In this document: positions 1 through 10,203 of the stretch, in pieces
Layout of the letters: every line of letters begins with the position of its first letter
How positions within the stretch are numbered: position 1 is the first letter of the stretch
Origin: Maioricimonas rarisocia
GTDB taxonomy: Bacteria > Planctomycetota > Planctomycetia > Planctomycetales > Planctomycetaceae
Reading direction: 5' to 3'
DNA: 64,000 nt
NCBI RefSeq assembly: GCF_007747795.1
Contig: NZ_CP036275.1
Span: 5,820,001 to 5,884,000 of the forward strand
Translations under genes and position numbers: made by a program
The notes under the pieces: generated by a model
Told to the model about the DNA's origin: nothing
The model's input: the letters and a program-made list of their open reading frames with translations, nothing else
Databases searched by the model: none

Positions 1-57
1 TACAGCGATTCGCAGTTCTCAGAATCGAATGCAGCATGAGCGTGCTCCGGGGACGTC

Positions 58-2010
58 TCAGGCGACCAGACGCAGGTCGGAATTGGGGGCATCGGCCTCG
101 GCAAAGTGGTGTTCCCACCACATGGCGAGATTCAGCAGGAACCACAGCTGTTGGCAGTCGCGGGCGTTGTACAACTCGGCGATCGCGGCCGGATCAAACA
201 GGCCGGTCTCGTTGCAGAAACGGTCGATCCGCTCGCGGGCAACCGTCCCCAGCGTATCCATCAGCCAGTCGTGAACGGGAACGCCGAAGCCCTGTTTGCG
301 GCGGTCGATGATCGAATCGGGGATGACGCCACGCACCGCCTTCTTGAGGATGTGCTTGAGTACGCCATCGCGGGTCTTCATGTCCTGTGAAATGCCCATT
401 GCGTACTCGACAAACTTGTGGTCGAGAAACGGGACGCGGGCCTCGAGACTGGCTCCCATCGTCATCTTGTCGACCCGCATCAGCAGCAGTTCCGGCAGCC
501 GCAGGTTCAGATCGACGTAGCTCATCCAGTGCAGATGCGAACGCTCCCACGCCGAGGATTCAAACCGTTCCCGCATCGGCTGGAGCGGTCCCCAGGCAGT
601 CAGGCCACCGAGCCGACGTCGCAGCTCCGGCGAGAACAGTCGCATCTTCTGTTCGTGCGGAAAGGCATTGATGCTGCCCCAGAAGATCGGCGTGCCGGCG
701 GCGTACCGCGACAACAGATCGCCCCGGTGCCCCGGGTCCTGTCCGGGAATCATCCGCCAGGCGGCGAGCATCATCCGCATCACGGACTTCGGGACGTGCG
801 ACCGCGAGAGGAGCTGCTGCAGACGCAGACTCTTCCGCCACGCCTCGTAGCCCCAGAACAGTTCGTCCGAGCCTTCGCCCACCTGACAGACAGTCACGCC
901 ATTGTCCCGGGCCAGCCTGGCCAGGTAGTGCACCGGCACGCAGACCGGATCACCGATCGGCTCGTCCTGCAGATGGATCATCTCCGGCAGGAAGTTCAGC
1001 AGGTCCTCCTGCTTGAGCAGGATTTCGTGATGCTGTGCGCCGATTCCGTCGGCAACCTGTCGGGCATATTCGGTCTCGTTGCGGTAGCGGGAAAACTCGC
1101 CCTGGTACCCGACCGAGAACGTCTTCACCACACCGGTCTGCGGATCGGCGGTTTCCTTGAACAGCGCGGCATTCGTACTCGAGTCGATCCCGCCGGAGAG
1201 AAACACGCCGACCGGCACGTCACTCACGGATCGCAGATCGACGGCATCGCGCAGTTCGTGCAGCAGACGGTCGGCGATGTCCGCCTCGCTCGCTCCCGCT
1301 GTAGATTCGGTGTGATCCCACACGTCCCAGTAGCGATGGACTCGCCGCTCGCCGTTGCGATTCACCTTCATCCACGTGCCCGGCGGCAGCTTGTTGATGC
1401 CGTCGAACAGCGTATGCGGTGCGGGCGTCGTCAGGTACGAGAGGTAGTAGAACAGCCCCTCCTCGTTGATCTTCCGCGGCTGCTGCGGGTCGGCAAGCAG
1501 TGCTTTGATCTCGGAGGCAAACGCGAAGCGGTTGTTGTGCTCGGTGTAGTACAGCGGCTTGATGCCGATCCGGTCGCGGACCAGCCACAGTTCCTGCTGA
1601 CGTGTGTCCCACACTGCGAACGCAAACATGCCCCGCAACCGCTCGACGCAATCGATTCCCCACTGCTGGAAGGCACGCAGGAGAACCTCGGTGTCGGAAT
1701 GATCGGTCTTCCAGGAATGATGCCCGAGCTGCACCAGTTCCCTGCGGATCTCGGCGTGGTTGTAGATCTCGCCGTTGAAGGTGATCCAGAGCGAACCGTC
1801 CGATGTGGACATCGGCTGCGCGGCGGATTCGCTCAGATCGATGATCGACAGCCGTCGGTGTGCCAGCCCGACCGTCTGGTCGTCGGAGATCCACATGCTG
1901 GCGCCGTCGGGACCGCGGTGCACCATCGTGTCCCGCATCCGCTTCAGAGACGCCGGCGTGATCGTGCCGGTGGAACCGTTCTGTTCGACGACGCCGACGA
2001 TGCCGCACAT
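58..2010 (-). CDS. asnB: Asparagine synthase (glutamine-hydrolysing) family amidotransferase
   Basis: A 650-residue two-domain enzyme. The N-terminus MCGIVGVV places the glutaminase nucleophile Cys at position 2 after Met removal. The class II glutaminase domain fills about residues 1-210, with the RGPDG and FNGEIYNH segments visible. The synthetase domain carries the ATP pyrophosphatase loop LSGGIDSS at about residues 270-277. The family transfers glutamine-derived ammonia to an adenylated carboxylate. In exopolysaccharide loci such enzymes are thought to amidate a sugar acid rather than make asparagine. It is last of a minus-strand run (wzc-like, O-antigen ligase, wecB, wecC, asnB), which fits that role because uronic-acid-forming genes sit directly upstream. 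The ATG at 2010 follows a weak AGGA. Family is certain; substrate is inferred. Confidence 0.9.
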   Translation of the reverse strand: MCGIVGVVEQNGSTGTITPASLKRMRDTMVHRGPDGASMWISDDQTVGLAHRRLSIIDLSESAAQPMSTSDGSLWITFNGEIYNHAEIRRELVQLGHHSWKTDHSDTEVLLRAFQQWGIDCVERLRGMFAFAVWDTRQQELWLVRDRIGIKPLYYTEHNNRFAFASEIKALLADPQQPRKINEEGLFYYLSYLTTPAPHTLFDGINKLPPGTWMKVNRNGERRVHRYWDVWDHTESTAGASEADIADRLLHELRDAVDLRSVSDVPVGVFLSGGIDSSTNAALFKETADPQTGVVKTFSVGYQGEFSRYRNETEYARQVADGIGAQHHEILLKQEDLLNFLPEMIHLQDEPIGDPVCVPVHYLARLARDNGVTVCQVGEGSDELFWGYEAWRKSLRLQQLLSRSHVPKSVMRMMLAAWRMIPGQDPGHRGDLLSRYAAGTPIFWGSINAFPHEQKMRLFSPELRRRLGGLTAWGPLQPMRERFESSAWERSHLHWMSYVDLNLRLPELLLMRVDKMTMGASLEARVPFLDHKFVEYAMGISQDMKTRDGVLKHILKKAVRGVIPDSIIDRRKQGFGVPVHDWLMDTLGTVARERIDRFCNETGLFDPAAIAELYNARDCQQLWFLLNLAMWWEHHFAEADAPNSDLRLVA

Positions 2011-2203
2011 GGAATCGTATCCTGATGTTTCGTCCGGGCCTGACAGTTCGGCAGCCAGGCCGTCGACGACATCCCCCCCGGGACGCCGGTCACTTTGAGC
2101 AGCGAACGCTCCAGCGCCCGCCGCGTTTGTTCAACGATCACGCTTCGTTCCGACAGGATCGCCCCCGCCGCGCGTGGCGGAGGCATCTCCTGTCATTTCA
2201 CCT

Positions 2204-3541
2204 TCAGGCGGCCCGTCGAATGACGTTGTCGCAACCCGGGTCGATCGGCAGAGACGGACGAACAGCCGGTCCCTCTGCCATTACCTTCCGCCAGATCCCG
2301 CGGGTATCGATCAGGTGTTTTCCAGCCAGATCATCTGCGGAAAGCTCACGGAACGGGCTGTGATCGGTCAGCAGGACGAGAATGTTCGACTCGGCGATCG
2401 TCTCTTCGACCGACGAGAGCGGAAACTCCTTGAACTGCTCGGCCGTCACATACGGCTCACAGACCCGCAATTCGCCCAGGCCCGCACCGGCCAGATCGCG
2501 AACGATCTCGAGGCTCGGACTCTCGCGAAGGTCATCCACGTCCGACTTGTAGGCCAGTCCGAGACAGCCGATGACTGGCTTCTCGACCGACGCGGCTGCC
2601 GCCCGCACCTGTTCGATCACGAAATGCGGCTTTGAGTCGTTGACGTTCCGAGCCGTGCGGATCAGCGGAGTCACCTCCGGAGCCGCTTCGACCAGGAACC
2701 ACGGATCGACACTGATGCAGTGGCCGCCGACACCCGGACCGGGGGTGAGAATGTTCACACGCGGATGGTGGTTGGCCAGTTCGATGATCTCGAACGGATC
2801 GGCGCCCAGCTTGCCCGCCAGAATCGACAGCTCGTTGGCGAACGCGATGTTCACGTCGCGGAACGCGTTCTCCACCAGCTTCGTCGCTTCGGCCGTAATT
2901 GCCGACGTCGCGTGAATGTTGCCACGCACAAAGGTCCGGTAGAAGTCCAGCACCTGCTGCGTACAGGCAGGCGTCATTCCCCCGACGATGCGATCGTTCT
3001 CGACCGCTTCGATGAGGATCCGGCCAGGCAGCACACGTTCGGGACAATGTGCGACGTAGACATCCTCGCCGATCGCCAGGTGTTCCGGCACCGCGTGGGG
3101 AATCACGACGTCTTCGGTCGTCTTCGGCGGGCTGGTCGATTCGAGGATGATCAGATTGCCGGCACGGACGTACGGCTTGATCGATTCGCTGGCTGCCTCG
3201 ACATACGACAGATCGGCACGATGATCTTCGGTAATCGGCGTCGGCACGCACAGGAAGAAGACATCCGCTTCGCACGGCGACGTCTCGGCCCGCAGCTTTC
3301 CTTCGCGAACGACCTGCTCGACGAGTGTGTCGAGATGCGGTTCGACGACGTGGATGCGACCGGCGTTGATCGTCGCGACGACATCCGGTCGAACGTCAAC
3401 GCCTACGACCTCGTAACCACGGTCCGCCAGAATCGCAGCCGTCGGAAGGCCGATGTATCCGAGCCCGACGACACAGATTTTACGCCGGGGAGGCTGGCCC
3501 GCCGGGGAGAACCCTCCGGGCCCCTGAACCAGGTGAGTCAT
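2204..3541 (-). CDS. wecC: UDP-N-acetyl-D-mannosamine dehydrogenase-like nucleotide-sugar dehydrogenase
   Basis: A 445-residue member of the UDP-glucose/UDP-ManNAc dehydrogenase family. The NAD-binding GLGYIG motif is at residues 26-31. The catalytic Cys275 lies in GPGVGGHC followed by SVDPWF, a form typical of WecC (UDP-ManNAc to UDP-ManNAcA, two NAD+-linked oxidations). The C-terminal UDP-binding domain begins around the GLAYKSDVDDLRESP segment. Its neighbour at 3708-4883 is the epimerase that makes UDP-ManNAc, which supports the assignment. The ATG at 3541 is preceded by AAGGA. The product would be an acidic sugar donor for a surface polysaccharide. A UDP-GlcNAc or UDP-Glc substrate cannot be excluded from sequence alone. 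Confidence 0.85.
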   Translation of the reverse strand: MTHLVQGPGGFSPAGQPPRRKICVVGLGYIGLPTAAILADRGYEVVGVDVRPDVVATINAGRIHVVEPHLDTLVEQVVREGKLRAETSPCEADVFFLCVPTPITEDHRADLSYVEAASESIKPYVRAGNLIILESTSPPKTTEDVVIPHAVPEHLAIGEDVYVAHCPERVLPGRILIEAVENDRIVGGMTPACTQQVLDFYRTFVRGNIHATSAITAEATKLVENAFRDVNIAFANELSILAGKLGADPFEIIELANHHPRVNILTPGPGVGGHCISVDPWFLVEAAPEVTPLIRTARNVNDSKPHFVIEQVRAAAASVEKPVIGCLGLAYKSDVDDLRESPSLEIVRDLAGAGLGELRVCEPYVTAEQFKEFPLSSVEETIAESNILVLLTDHSPFRELSADDLAGKHLIDTRGIWRKVMAEGPAVRPSLPIDPGCDNVIRRAA

Positions 3542-3707
3542 GTTTCGCTGTCCTTAGCGCGACCGGTTACCGCTGGAACGCAAACCGGTTTTCATCCTGA
3601 ACGATTTCGACCGTTGCCATGATCCGGGAGGCCCGACACTCGTGCGAACGTCCTGTCCGCCTGCCTGACACACCCGCCGCAATACCGCCTGCCGGTTCTC
3701 GCCGGTA

Positions 3708-4883
3708 TCAGGCAGCCACTCGCTGCGTTTCGCGTTCTTCCCAGGCCCGCGTCGCCAGCAGATTCGCAATGCGGCCCGATGCCTGCCCGTCGCCGTAGGG
3801 GTTCTGCGGCGACTGACGCCGGGCGTACTCATCTGCGTCCGTCAGAAGCATGTGGGCCCGCTCCACGATCTGAGCGGTCGACGTGCCCACAAGTTCCACA
3901 ACGCCCGAGTCGACCGCTTCGGGTCGCTCGGTCGTGTCCCGGGTCACAAGCACCGGCTTGCCGAGTGAAGGCGCCTCCTCCTGCACCCCGCCGGAGTCGG
4001 TGATGATCAGCGTCGCCCGGTCCATCAGCCAGACGAATTCGGGGTACGCCGCTGGCTCACACAGGTGAACGTTCTCCAGTCCGCCGAGGATCCGCAGCAC
4101 CGGTTCACGCACGTTCGGGTTCAGATGCATCGGATACAGGAAGACGGTTTCCGGGAACTCCAGGGCGAGGTTCCTCAGGGCCGTGCAGACCGACTCGAAC
4201 TTCGGACCGAAATTCTCCCGGCGATGCCCGGTAATGAGCACCATCCGGCGACCATCGACCATGCTGTACTTCTCGATCCACTGCTGGTCCCGCTGACGTT
4301 CCCGCTGTACGGTCCAGAGCAATGCGTCGATGACCGTGTTGCCGGTCACGTGAATCGACGACTCGGCAACGCCTTCTTTCCGCAGATTGTTGGCGGAACG
4401 CTCGGTCGGTGCACAGTGCACCTGGGCGGTCAGGCCGCCGACCCGGCGATTGAATTCTTCCGGCCACGGCGAGTACAGATTGTGCGTCCGCAGACCGGCT
4501 TCGACGTGAATGAACGGCAGACGCCGATAGAACGCCACCATCGACGCACACAGGACGGTGGTGGTATCCCCCTGGGCGACCACGCAGTCCGGCCGTGATT
4601 TCTCGACTGTTTCGTCCAGAGCCGTCAGGCAGGACGCGGTCAGGCTGGTGAGCGTCTGGTTCGCACGCATCAGATCGAGGTTGTAATCCGCCTCGATGCC
4701 GAAGTAGTCCGCCACCTGAGCCAGCATTTCCCGGTGCTGACCGGTGAAGCAGATGACCGGATCGACGCCGGAGCTCGACTCGGCACAGGCCTGGATGACC
4801 GGCGCCATTTTGATTGCTTCCGGTCGCGTGCCCACAACCAGCAGCGTGCGCACACCGTTTCCGTTCGTCGGGAAGCCTGGCAT
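3708..4883 (-). CDS. wecB: UDP-N-acetylglucosamine 2-epimerase (non-hydrolysing)
   Basis: A 391-residue cytoplasmic enzyme of the WecB/MnaA family interconverting UDP-GlcNAc and UDP-ManNAc. Visible family signatures are VGTRPEAIKMAPVI near the N-terminus, QGDTTT, HVEAGLRT, TGHRRENFG and SDSGGVQEEAP near the C-terminus. I chose the ATG at 4883, which has AAGGA five bases upstream, over the in-frame GTG at 4901 that lacks one. It sits in the same minus-strand run as the UDP-ManNAc dehydrogenase, so the two would make UDP-ManNAcA in consecutive steps. Length is normal for the family. Confidence 0.93.
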   Translation of the reverse strand: MPGFPTNGNGVRTLLVVGTRPEAIKMAPVIQACAESSSGVDPVICFTGQHREMLAQVADYFGIEADYNLDLMRANQTLTSLTASCLTALDETVEKSRPDCVVAQGDTTTVLCASMVAFYRRLPFIHVEAGLRTHNLYSPWPEEFNRRVGGLTAQVHCAPTERSANNLRKEGVAESSIHVTGNTVIDALLWTVQRERQRDQQWIEKYSMVDGRRMVLITGHRRENFGPKFESVCTALRNLALEFPETVFLYPMHLNPNVREPVLRILGGLENVHLCEPAAYPEFVWLMDRATLIITDSGGVQEEAPSLGKPVLVTRDTTERPEAVDSGVVELVGTSTAQIVERAHMLLTDADEYARRQSPQNPYGDGQASGRIANLLATRAWEERETQRVAA

Positions 4884-5043
4884 GATCGTCCTTGATCTCA
4901 CTCGAGTTGCGTGTCATCCGCTCTGTTCATCCGGACGAGAGCAGACGGCGGCGGGACATTAGTAGTTAAGCGACACTACGGTCAATACGTCTTGTCGGCC
5001 CTCGCCGTATCCGGCCCGGCTGTCAATTTCGAAGATGCCCGCA

Positions 5044-7887
5044 TCAGCGATATCCACCGTACTCACGACCCGCGGCGGCACGGTGAATCACTTCGGACTG
5101 CAGTGAAGACCGCGTGGCCAGTTCCGCCTGCTGCTGAAGCTGCGGGTCGTTCGGGCGGCGGTTCAGGCACCACGTGAGATGCTTCGCGGCCTGCTCGAAG
5201 TCCTGCTGCGCCAGGCACCACATGCCGAAGCGTCGACGCAGATCGAACTCGTACGGATGTTCCGCAACCGCCTCCTGAAGGACAGCCGTTGCCTGCTCGA
5301 CCTCGTCGATCTCCACCAGGCAGCGGTGCGCCCGGCCGTAGTATTCGACGGCCTTTCCGTCCCGACCTTCGCGGGCCAGCGTGAGCAGAGCCTCGGCAAG
5401 ACCACGTGAGAGCTGCACATACGACTCGGGATGGGCCTGCGGGTCGTACGCCCCCCGCAGTTCCACCAGCACTTCTGCGTCGATATCGAAGTTTTCGAGA
5501 AAGAAGGACGCCGGCACCGCTCCAGAGAGTGCCCGGATCAGCATCTGCCGGACTTCGCGGTCGTTCCGGAACGCCACCCGCCAGTGGTCGATCGCCTCTT
5601 CGGGGGTTCCCTGCAACCATGCGTTCTTGCCGACTGCCAGACGGACACGGGCGTCGTAGGGTCGAGCTGCAATCGCCTGATCGAGCATCGCCTGCTTAAG
5701 GTCGTCGGAGTCGCCACGCAGCCACCCCAGTTCCGCCAGGGCAACGTACCCGCGGGCCTGCAGCGGACACAGCCTCAGGGACCGTTCGACCTGTCGCATC
5801 GACGCTTCGAGAAACCTGCGGTTCTCGCCGATGACGCCTGGCCGGTCGAGCCACTGGTTCATCTCGTCCACACTCTCAAACGCCGAGGCGACCACAGCCG
5901 CCTCGATGTCGTCGAGCGTCATCCCGGCGCCGCTATGCTCCTGCCCGAGTTCGAACAGTTTTCTCCACGCACTGGCGGCACGCAGCTGAATACGGTGGGC
6001 ACGCGGGTTCGCGCGTGCCGCTTTGAGAAGGTTGACGATTCGCTGATGCAGCAGAATCCGCGAGTCGGCCACCAGATCCTCAGGATCCGCCTGCGCCGCG
6101 GTGCTGCCATTCACCAGCCGGATGTACTCGAACCAGTACGGTTCGGCCTCGACTTCCGACCACTTGTAACCCGCACCGGCGAGAGTCGCTCCGAACAGGA
6201 AGACCGTCGCACCACCCCATGCCCCTCTCAGCAGGAACCGCACCGGTGGATGAGCGACCAATGTGCTGATGGCTGCGGTGTCGGGCGCCCGGGCCATCTT
6301 CGCCAGGCGGATCAGCCCTGCGGCGAAGACCACCACGACCACCATGCAGCCGGGCACGTACCAGACAAAGTCGACAATCGATTGCAGCAGGTTCGCCAGC
6401 AAGCCCGCCGTGACAGTCACGGCCACGATGCGGGCCTGCGCTGGAGCGTTCGCGAACAGCAGCCTCCGCGAGGCATCGAGGAGGATCAGAATCAGCCCCA
6501 CTACAATGGCCAGACCGATCAGACCGGACTCCAGAGCCACCTGCAGATAGCCGTTTTCGGCGTGGGAGTACTCCGACTGCCCTTCAGTCTGGTCGAGATA
6601 GCGGTAGTAGACTTCGCGATGCGAGCCGAGCCCGGTCCCGACGAGAGGAAAGTCGCCGATTCCCTGCAGATTGGCTCCCCAGATCTTTCGACGGGCGTTG
6701 CTGGCGTCCATCTTGTCGACGTCGAGCGAAGCCAGTTCCCGCAGGTTGGCATCGGTACTCTGGACCAGCCGCTGTCCCATGACGCCCAGAGAGGCGACAA
6801 CGGACAGCCCGACGACGACAATCATCAATCCGGCCCGCGTGAGCGACCGGCGGTCGATTGCGCCGAACTTCCAGAACAGAATCACCTGAAAAACGACGGC
6901 CGCTCCCGCCACCGCCGCGGCTGAGCGCGACTGCGAGAGCAGCAGGCCGGCAACCAGCAGCGGAACGCCCCCGGCCACGCACCACCAGTGAAGCTGCTCC
7001 CAGCGGTCTCCTCCATCACCCCAGCCACCCGACTCTCGGCTGGCCTCTTTCTTCGCCGACGAACTGATGAACAGCTTCCAGCAGGCCAGCGGCATTCCCA
7101 TCGCCAGAAACATGCCGAAATGGTTGGGATTGCTGAAGGCCCCTTTCGCCTCGGACCAGGTATCGGTGTGGGGGTAGTCGAAGAACCAGAAGAACCGTCC
7201 GTTGCTGGCTACGAACTGCAGCAGACCGAAGCCTGCCATCAGGATCGAAGACCACAGGCACCACGTGAGCAGCCGCTCAACGTCCGCGAGGCCATGAATC
7301 CGCTGGCAGAATGTCCAGAACAGGAGAATGCCGGCGATGACGGGGATCAGCGTCGAAAGTGACTCGGCCGGGACGACACTGAGCGTCGTCCACGTGCCGA
7401 ACTGCTTTGCCGCGACTCCCTCCTGCCACAGCGGCAACATCGACTGCAGTTCCGGCGAGATGCTGTTCAGCAGCGCCGGCGGCAGTTGAATCACCTGCAG
7501 CACGCCCAGCCCGATTGCAACAAGCAGTAACGGATCAGCCAGCGAACGATGCCAGGTGGCGTTCTGCCGCGAGAGTTGCAGCAGGCACCACAGGATCGCC
7601 GCCGAAAAGCCGACGACCGTGAAGGCGACCTGCCCGAAGGCCAGCCGCCCGCCCATCAGCATGGGGATCACGACAATGGCAGCGGCCAGCGAGGCGTCCA
7701 CCAGTCTGAGCAGAATTCGCTGCAGGGCGTATTCACACTCGAGTGCCTGCGTCATCCTCGGCGGCAGAGGCGGAGCCTGTGCATGCGTGTCTGCGGAGCC
7801 GGTTGAAGCCGCGGAGAAGCCCCGTCGCCGTGATTTCGCGCGGCCGCTGCTCCACTGCGATGTTCCTGCCTCGAACCGGCCGAACAT
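5044..7887 (-). CDS. O-antigen ligase / polymerase (Wzy_C family) with C-terminal TPR-like region
   Basis: A protein of about 947 residues. The first 530 or so residues are a polytopic membrane domain with around 10-12 hydrophobic segments. It contains the Wzy_C-type signature GTGLGSH followed some 20 residues later by YSHAENGYLQVALESGLIG, the conserved periplasmic segment of O-antigen ligases and polymerases. From about residue 600 the sequence is soluble and alpha-helical with TPR-like spacing, probably periplasmic. I prefer the ATG at 7887 (GAGGA six bases upstream) to the ATG at 7893. The autokinase gene ends 15-21 bases upstream, so both are probably co-transcribed. Role: polymerising or ligating lipid-linked glycan. 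Whether it acts as ligase or polymerase cannot be decided from sequence. Confidence 0.85.
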   Translation of the reverse strand: MFGRFEAGTSQWSSGRAKSRRRGFSAASTGSADTHAQAPPLPPRMTQALECEYALQRILLRLVDASLAAAIVVIPMLMGGRLAFGQVAFTVVGFSAAILWCLLQLSRQNATWHRSLADPLLLVAIGLGVLQVIQLPPALLNSISPELQSMLPLWQEGVAAKQFGTWTTLSVVPAESLSTLIPVIAGILLFWTFCQRIHGLADVERLLTWCLWSSILMAGFGLLQFVASNGRFFWFFDYPHTDTWSEAKGAFSNPNHFGMFLAMGMPLACWKLFISSSAKKEASRESGGWGDGGDRWEQLHWWCVAGGVPLLVAGLLLSQSRSAAAVAGAAVVFQVILFWKFGAIDRRSLTRAGLMIVVVGLSVVASLGVMGQRLVQSTDANLRELASLDVDKMDASNARRKIWGANLQGIGDFPLVGTGLGSHREVYYRYLDQTEGQSEYSHAENGYLQVALESGLIGLAIVVGLILILLDASRRLLFANAPAQARIVAVTVTAGLLANLLQSIVDFVWYVPGCMVVVVVFAAGLIRLAKMARAPDTAAISTLVAHPPVRFLLRGAWGGATVFLFGATLAGAGYKWSEVEAEPYWFEYIRLVNGSTAAQADPEDLVADSRILLHQRIVNLLKAARANPRAHRIQLRAASAWRKLFELGQEHSGAGMTLDDIEAAVVASAFESVDEMNQWLDRPGVIGENRRFLEASMRQVERSLRLCPLQARGYVALAELGWLRGDSDDLKQAMLDQAIAARPYDARVRLAVGKNAWLQGTPEEAIDHWRVAFRNDREVRQMLIRALSGAVPASFFLENFDIDAEVLVELRGAYDPQAHPESYVQLSRGLAEALLTLAREGRDGKAVEYYGRAHRCLVEIDEVEQATAVLQEAVAEHPYEFDLRRRFGMWCLAQQDFEQAAKHLTWCLNRRPNDPQLQQQAELATRSSLQSEVIHRAAAGREYGGYR

Positions 7888-7908
7888 GCTCATTCCTCGT
7901 CGGAAAGG

Positions 7909-10203
7909 TCAGGCAGATTTGCGAAGCTGCTCGGGTGACACGAACTTGGGACCTGCCGGAAGCGTCTGTGCGTCTTCGTCCGCGTCGTTGTCGTGCTCGC
8001 CGTACCCGTAGCCATAGCCATAGCCGTACGAGTATTCGGAGTCGCTCTGCGGCGAAACGTGATTGACGATCAGGCCGTACACGTTGCATCCCAGTTCCGA
8101 GAGCGCTTCGACCGCCCGCATGACCATACGGCGGCGGTTCTTGTCCGGCCGGACCGTCATGATGGCTCCATCGACCATGCGACCGATGATCTGCCCGTCG
8201 GCGGCGGCCAGAGACGGCGGAGCGTCGATGAGCACCTGGTCGTAATGCGTTTCTGCCCACGCAACGAGCATCGACAGGCGATCGCCCGAGAGCAGTTCCA
8301 CCGGATTCGCTGGACGCGGGCCGGCCGGGAGGACGTCGAGATTGGGCAGTTCGGTGTGATGAGGTAGCGTGTCGATCGCTTCCTCGACCGACCGGTCAGA
8401 CATCAACACGGTCGACAGGCCCGGATGTCCGGTGAGATTGAACAGTCGTGTCAAACCGGGCCGCCGCATGTCGCCGTCGATCAGGATCGTCCGTCGCCCG
8501 GACTGGGCGAACGCGACACCGAGACTCGCCATCACGGTCGTTTTGCCGTCACCCGGTTCCGTACTCGAAATCGTCATGCACTTCGTGTCCTCGTTCGAGA
8601 ACTCGAGTGTGGTTCGCAGAGACCGGAAGGCTTCCGATTCGACGGCATTCGGTTTCGAGAACGGATAGAGGCTGGACAGTCCCGAATCGGCAAGGGGCGG
8701 CAGTTTGCGGATCATCGCCAGGATCGGCAGGCCCAGCTCGCTGCGGAGCTGGTCCGGAGAGCGGAACCGGTCGTCGATGATATCCATCAGGTACACGGTC
8801 GCCAGACCGCCACCGGTCCCGATGATCAGACACAGCATCGCCACGACCGTCAGTCGCGGCGAGACGGGAACCGGGTTGACCTGCGGCTCCGAGATGACCG
8901 CCGTCCGCAGGTGGTTGTCCTTGTTCAGGTCGATGTTGGTGATCGCGTCGAGCAGAACGTCGTCGTAGGTTCGCATCCGCTGAATCTCGAGCTCGGCAAT
9001 CTGGATCTCGGCAAGCTGCTGGTTCAGTTGCAGTGCGTTGTCCCGTTCCCGTTCGAATTCGGCGAGCAGCTGCTGTTCCTGGTTGGCCGCCATCAGGTAG
9101 CGGTGCCGTGCCATCTGCAGCAATCGCGGTCCCAGGTCTTCGGTGCTCGCCCGCTTGACCGATTCGCTCGTCATCCGAGGCTGATCGGTCAGGTACTGCT
9201 GGGTAATGCGGATCTTGTCCTGCAGCTCGAGGATTTCGGGATGCTTGGGACCGTAGAAACTGAGCTTGTTTCGCAGCTCCGTCTGGGCCGACAGAAGTTC
9301 CTGCTGCATGCGGGACTGCGTGTAAACATCGCCGGATGCGATACCGGCGTGCCGCTTGAGCAGTTCGGTGGCGAGACCCTCGCTCATCCGCGAGGCGAAC
9401 TGCTGGATGTCCTCTCCCTGCCGAATTGCCTCCTCGATCGCCAGCAGGAACGAACGGGCGTCGATCGCCTCATGCTGCGCTTTGACCAGCGACTCGTTCA
9501 GCTTGATCACGCGCTGGTTCAGCACGCTGATCATCCGGTCCTCGTCCGAAGCGAACAGCAGCTGCGAGCGGCTCTTCATCTCGATGAGTTCCGCTTCGCG
9601 TGCTTTCAGATCCCGCTCCAGCGCGTCTTTTCGCTGCGAGAGGATGCCCAGCAGATCACGGGCGGTATTCTCCATCACGTGATCCATGTATTCCAGGTAG
9701 GCCCCGATCAGCGTACTGACGACGACATACGCCGTATCGGCGTCACCGGACCGGTACCGGATATTCATGACGTTCGTCTTGCGTTCGGCCGACACCTCGA
9801 GGTGGCTCTGAAAGCTCTCGATCCATCTTTCGGGCCGCACGCCTCGAAAATCGGATCGATGCTCCGGAGGCAACTGCTTGAGGGTCCGCTTGACCACTTC
9901 GTCGCTGCGGAGCACGCGTTCGAAGTTCGGCATCTGGTCGGAAAGCGTCCCCTGCGGGTTTCGCTCGGAATCCAGAACCGATGATCCGGTCTGCAGAACC
10001 AGGAGTTCCGCTGCCGATTCGTATACCGGTGGCGAGAGGACGTAAGAGATCCCTCCCAGAATCGACACCGACACCAGAATGCCCAGCACGATGTGCAGGC
10101 GATTCCTGACGACGCGGCCAAACCGAACGACGCCCCGAACGAAATCGAGAGATTCGCCACGTCCTGTAGCGTCCCCCGCCCCCTCGAGAACGAGTTTGTT
10201 CAT
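7909..10203 (-). CDS. Polysaccharide co-polymerase / tyrosine autokinase (Wzc-like)
   Basis: A 764-residue BY-kinase. The N-terminal half has a Wzz-type chain-length domain flanked by two membrane segments (about residues 35-55 and 445-465) with a long coiled-coil periplasmic part between them. The C-terminal half is a P-loop kinase: Walker A EPGDGKTT near residue 553, Walker A' ILIDGDMRRPG near 575-585 and Walker B VLIDAPP near 655. The C-terminus bears a tyrosine cluster, SYGYGYGYGYGEHD, the expected autophosphorylation tail that tunes polymerisation. No outer-membrane Wza-type gene is adjacent. It is the first gene of the minus-strand run and is divergent from the WecA-type gene at 10767. 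Confidence 0.93.
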   Translation of the reverse strand: MNKLVLEGAGDATGRGESLDFVRGVVRFGRVVRNRLHIVLGILVSVSILGGISYVLSPPVYESAAELLVLQTGSSVLDSERNPQGTLSDQMPNFERVLRSDEVVKRTLKQLPPEHRSDFRGVRPERWIESFQSHLEVSAERKTNVMNIRYRSGDADTAYVVVSTLIGAYLEYMDHVMENTARDLLGILSQRKDALERDLKAREAELIEMKSRSQLLFASDEDRMISVLNQRVIKLNESLVKAQHEAIDARSFLLAIEEAIRQGEDIQQFASRMSEGLATELLKRHAGIASGDVYTQSRMQQELLSAQTELRNKLSFYGPKHPEILELQDKIRITQQYLTDQPRMTSESVKRASTEDLGPRLLQMARHRYLMAANQEQQLLAEFERERDNALQLNQQLAEIQIAELEIQRMRTYDDVLLDAITNIDLNKDNHLRTAVISEPQVNPVPVSPRLTVVAMLCLIIGTGGGLATVYLMDIIDDRFRSPDQLRSELGLPILAMIRKLPPLADSGLSSLYPFSKPNAVESEAFRSLRTTLEFSNEDTKCMTISSTEPGDGKTTVMASLGVAFAQSGRRTILIDGDMRRPGLTRLFNLTGHPGLSTVLMSDRSVEEAIDTLPHHTELPNLDVLPAGPRPANPVELLSGDRLSMLVAWAETHYDQVLIDAPPSLAAADGQIIGRMVDGAIMTVRPDKNRRRMVMRAVEALSELGCNVYGLIVNHVSPQSDSEYSYGYGYGYGYGEHDNDADEDAQTLPAGPKFVSPEQLRKSA

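Noticed and set aside
418-2025. A long open frame (535 codons) opposite the asparagine synthase gene
   Set aside because: It is the GC-rich antisense shadow of asnB; the asnB frame has all family motifs. The same holds for other long antisense frames, such as those opposite the TolC-like (21867-23816), adaptor (23895-25484) and feoB (28248-31019) genes.
9999-10203. An upstream Wza-type export gene next to the autokinase
   Set aside because: No frame with a Poly_export signature was found in 10204-10766.
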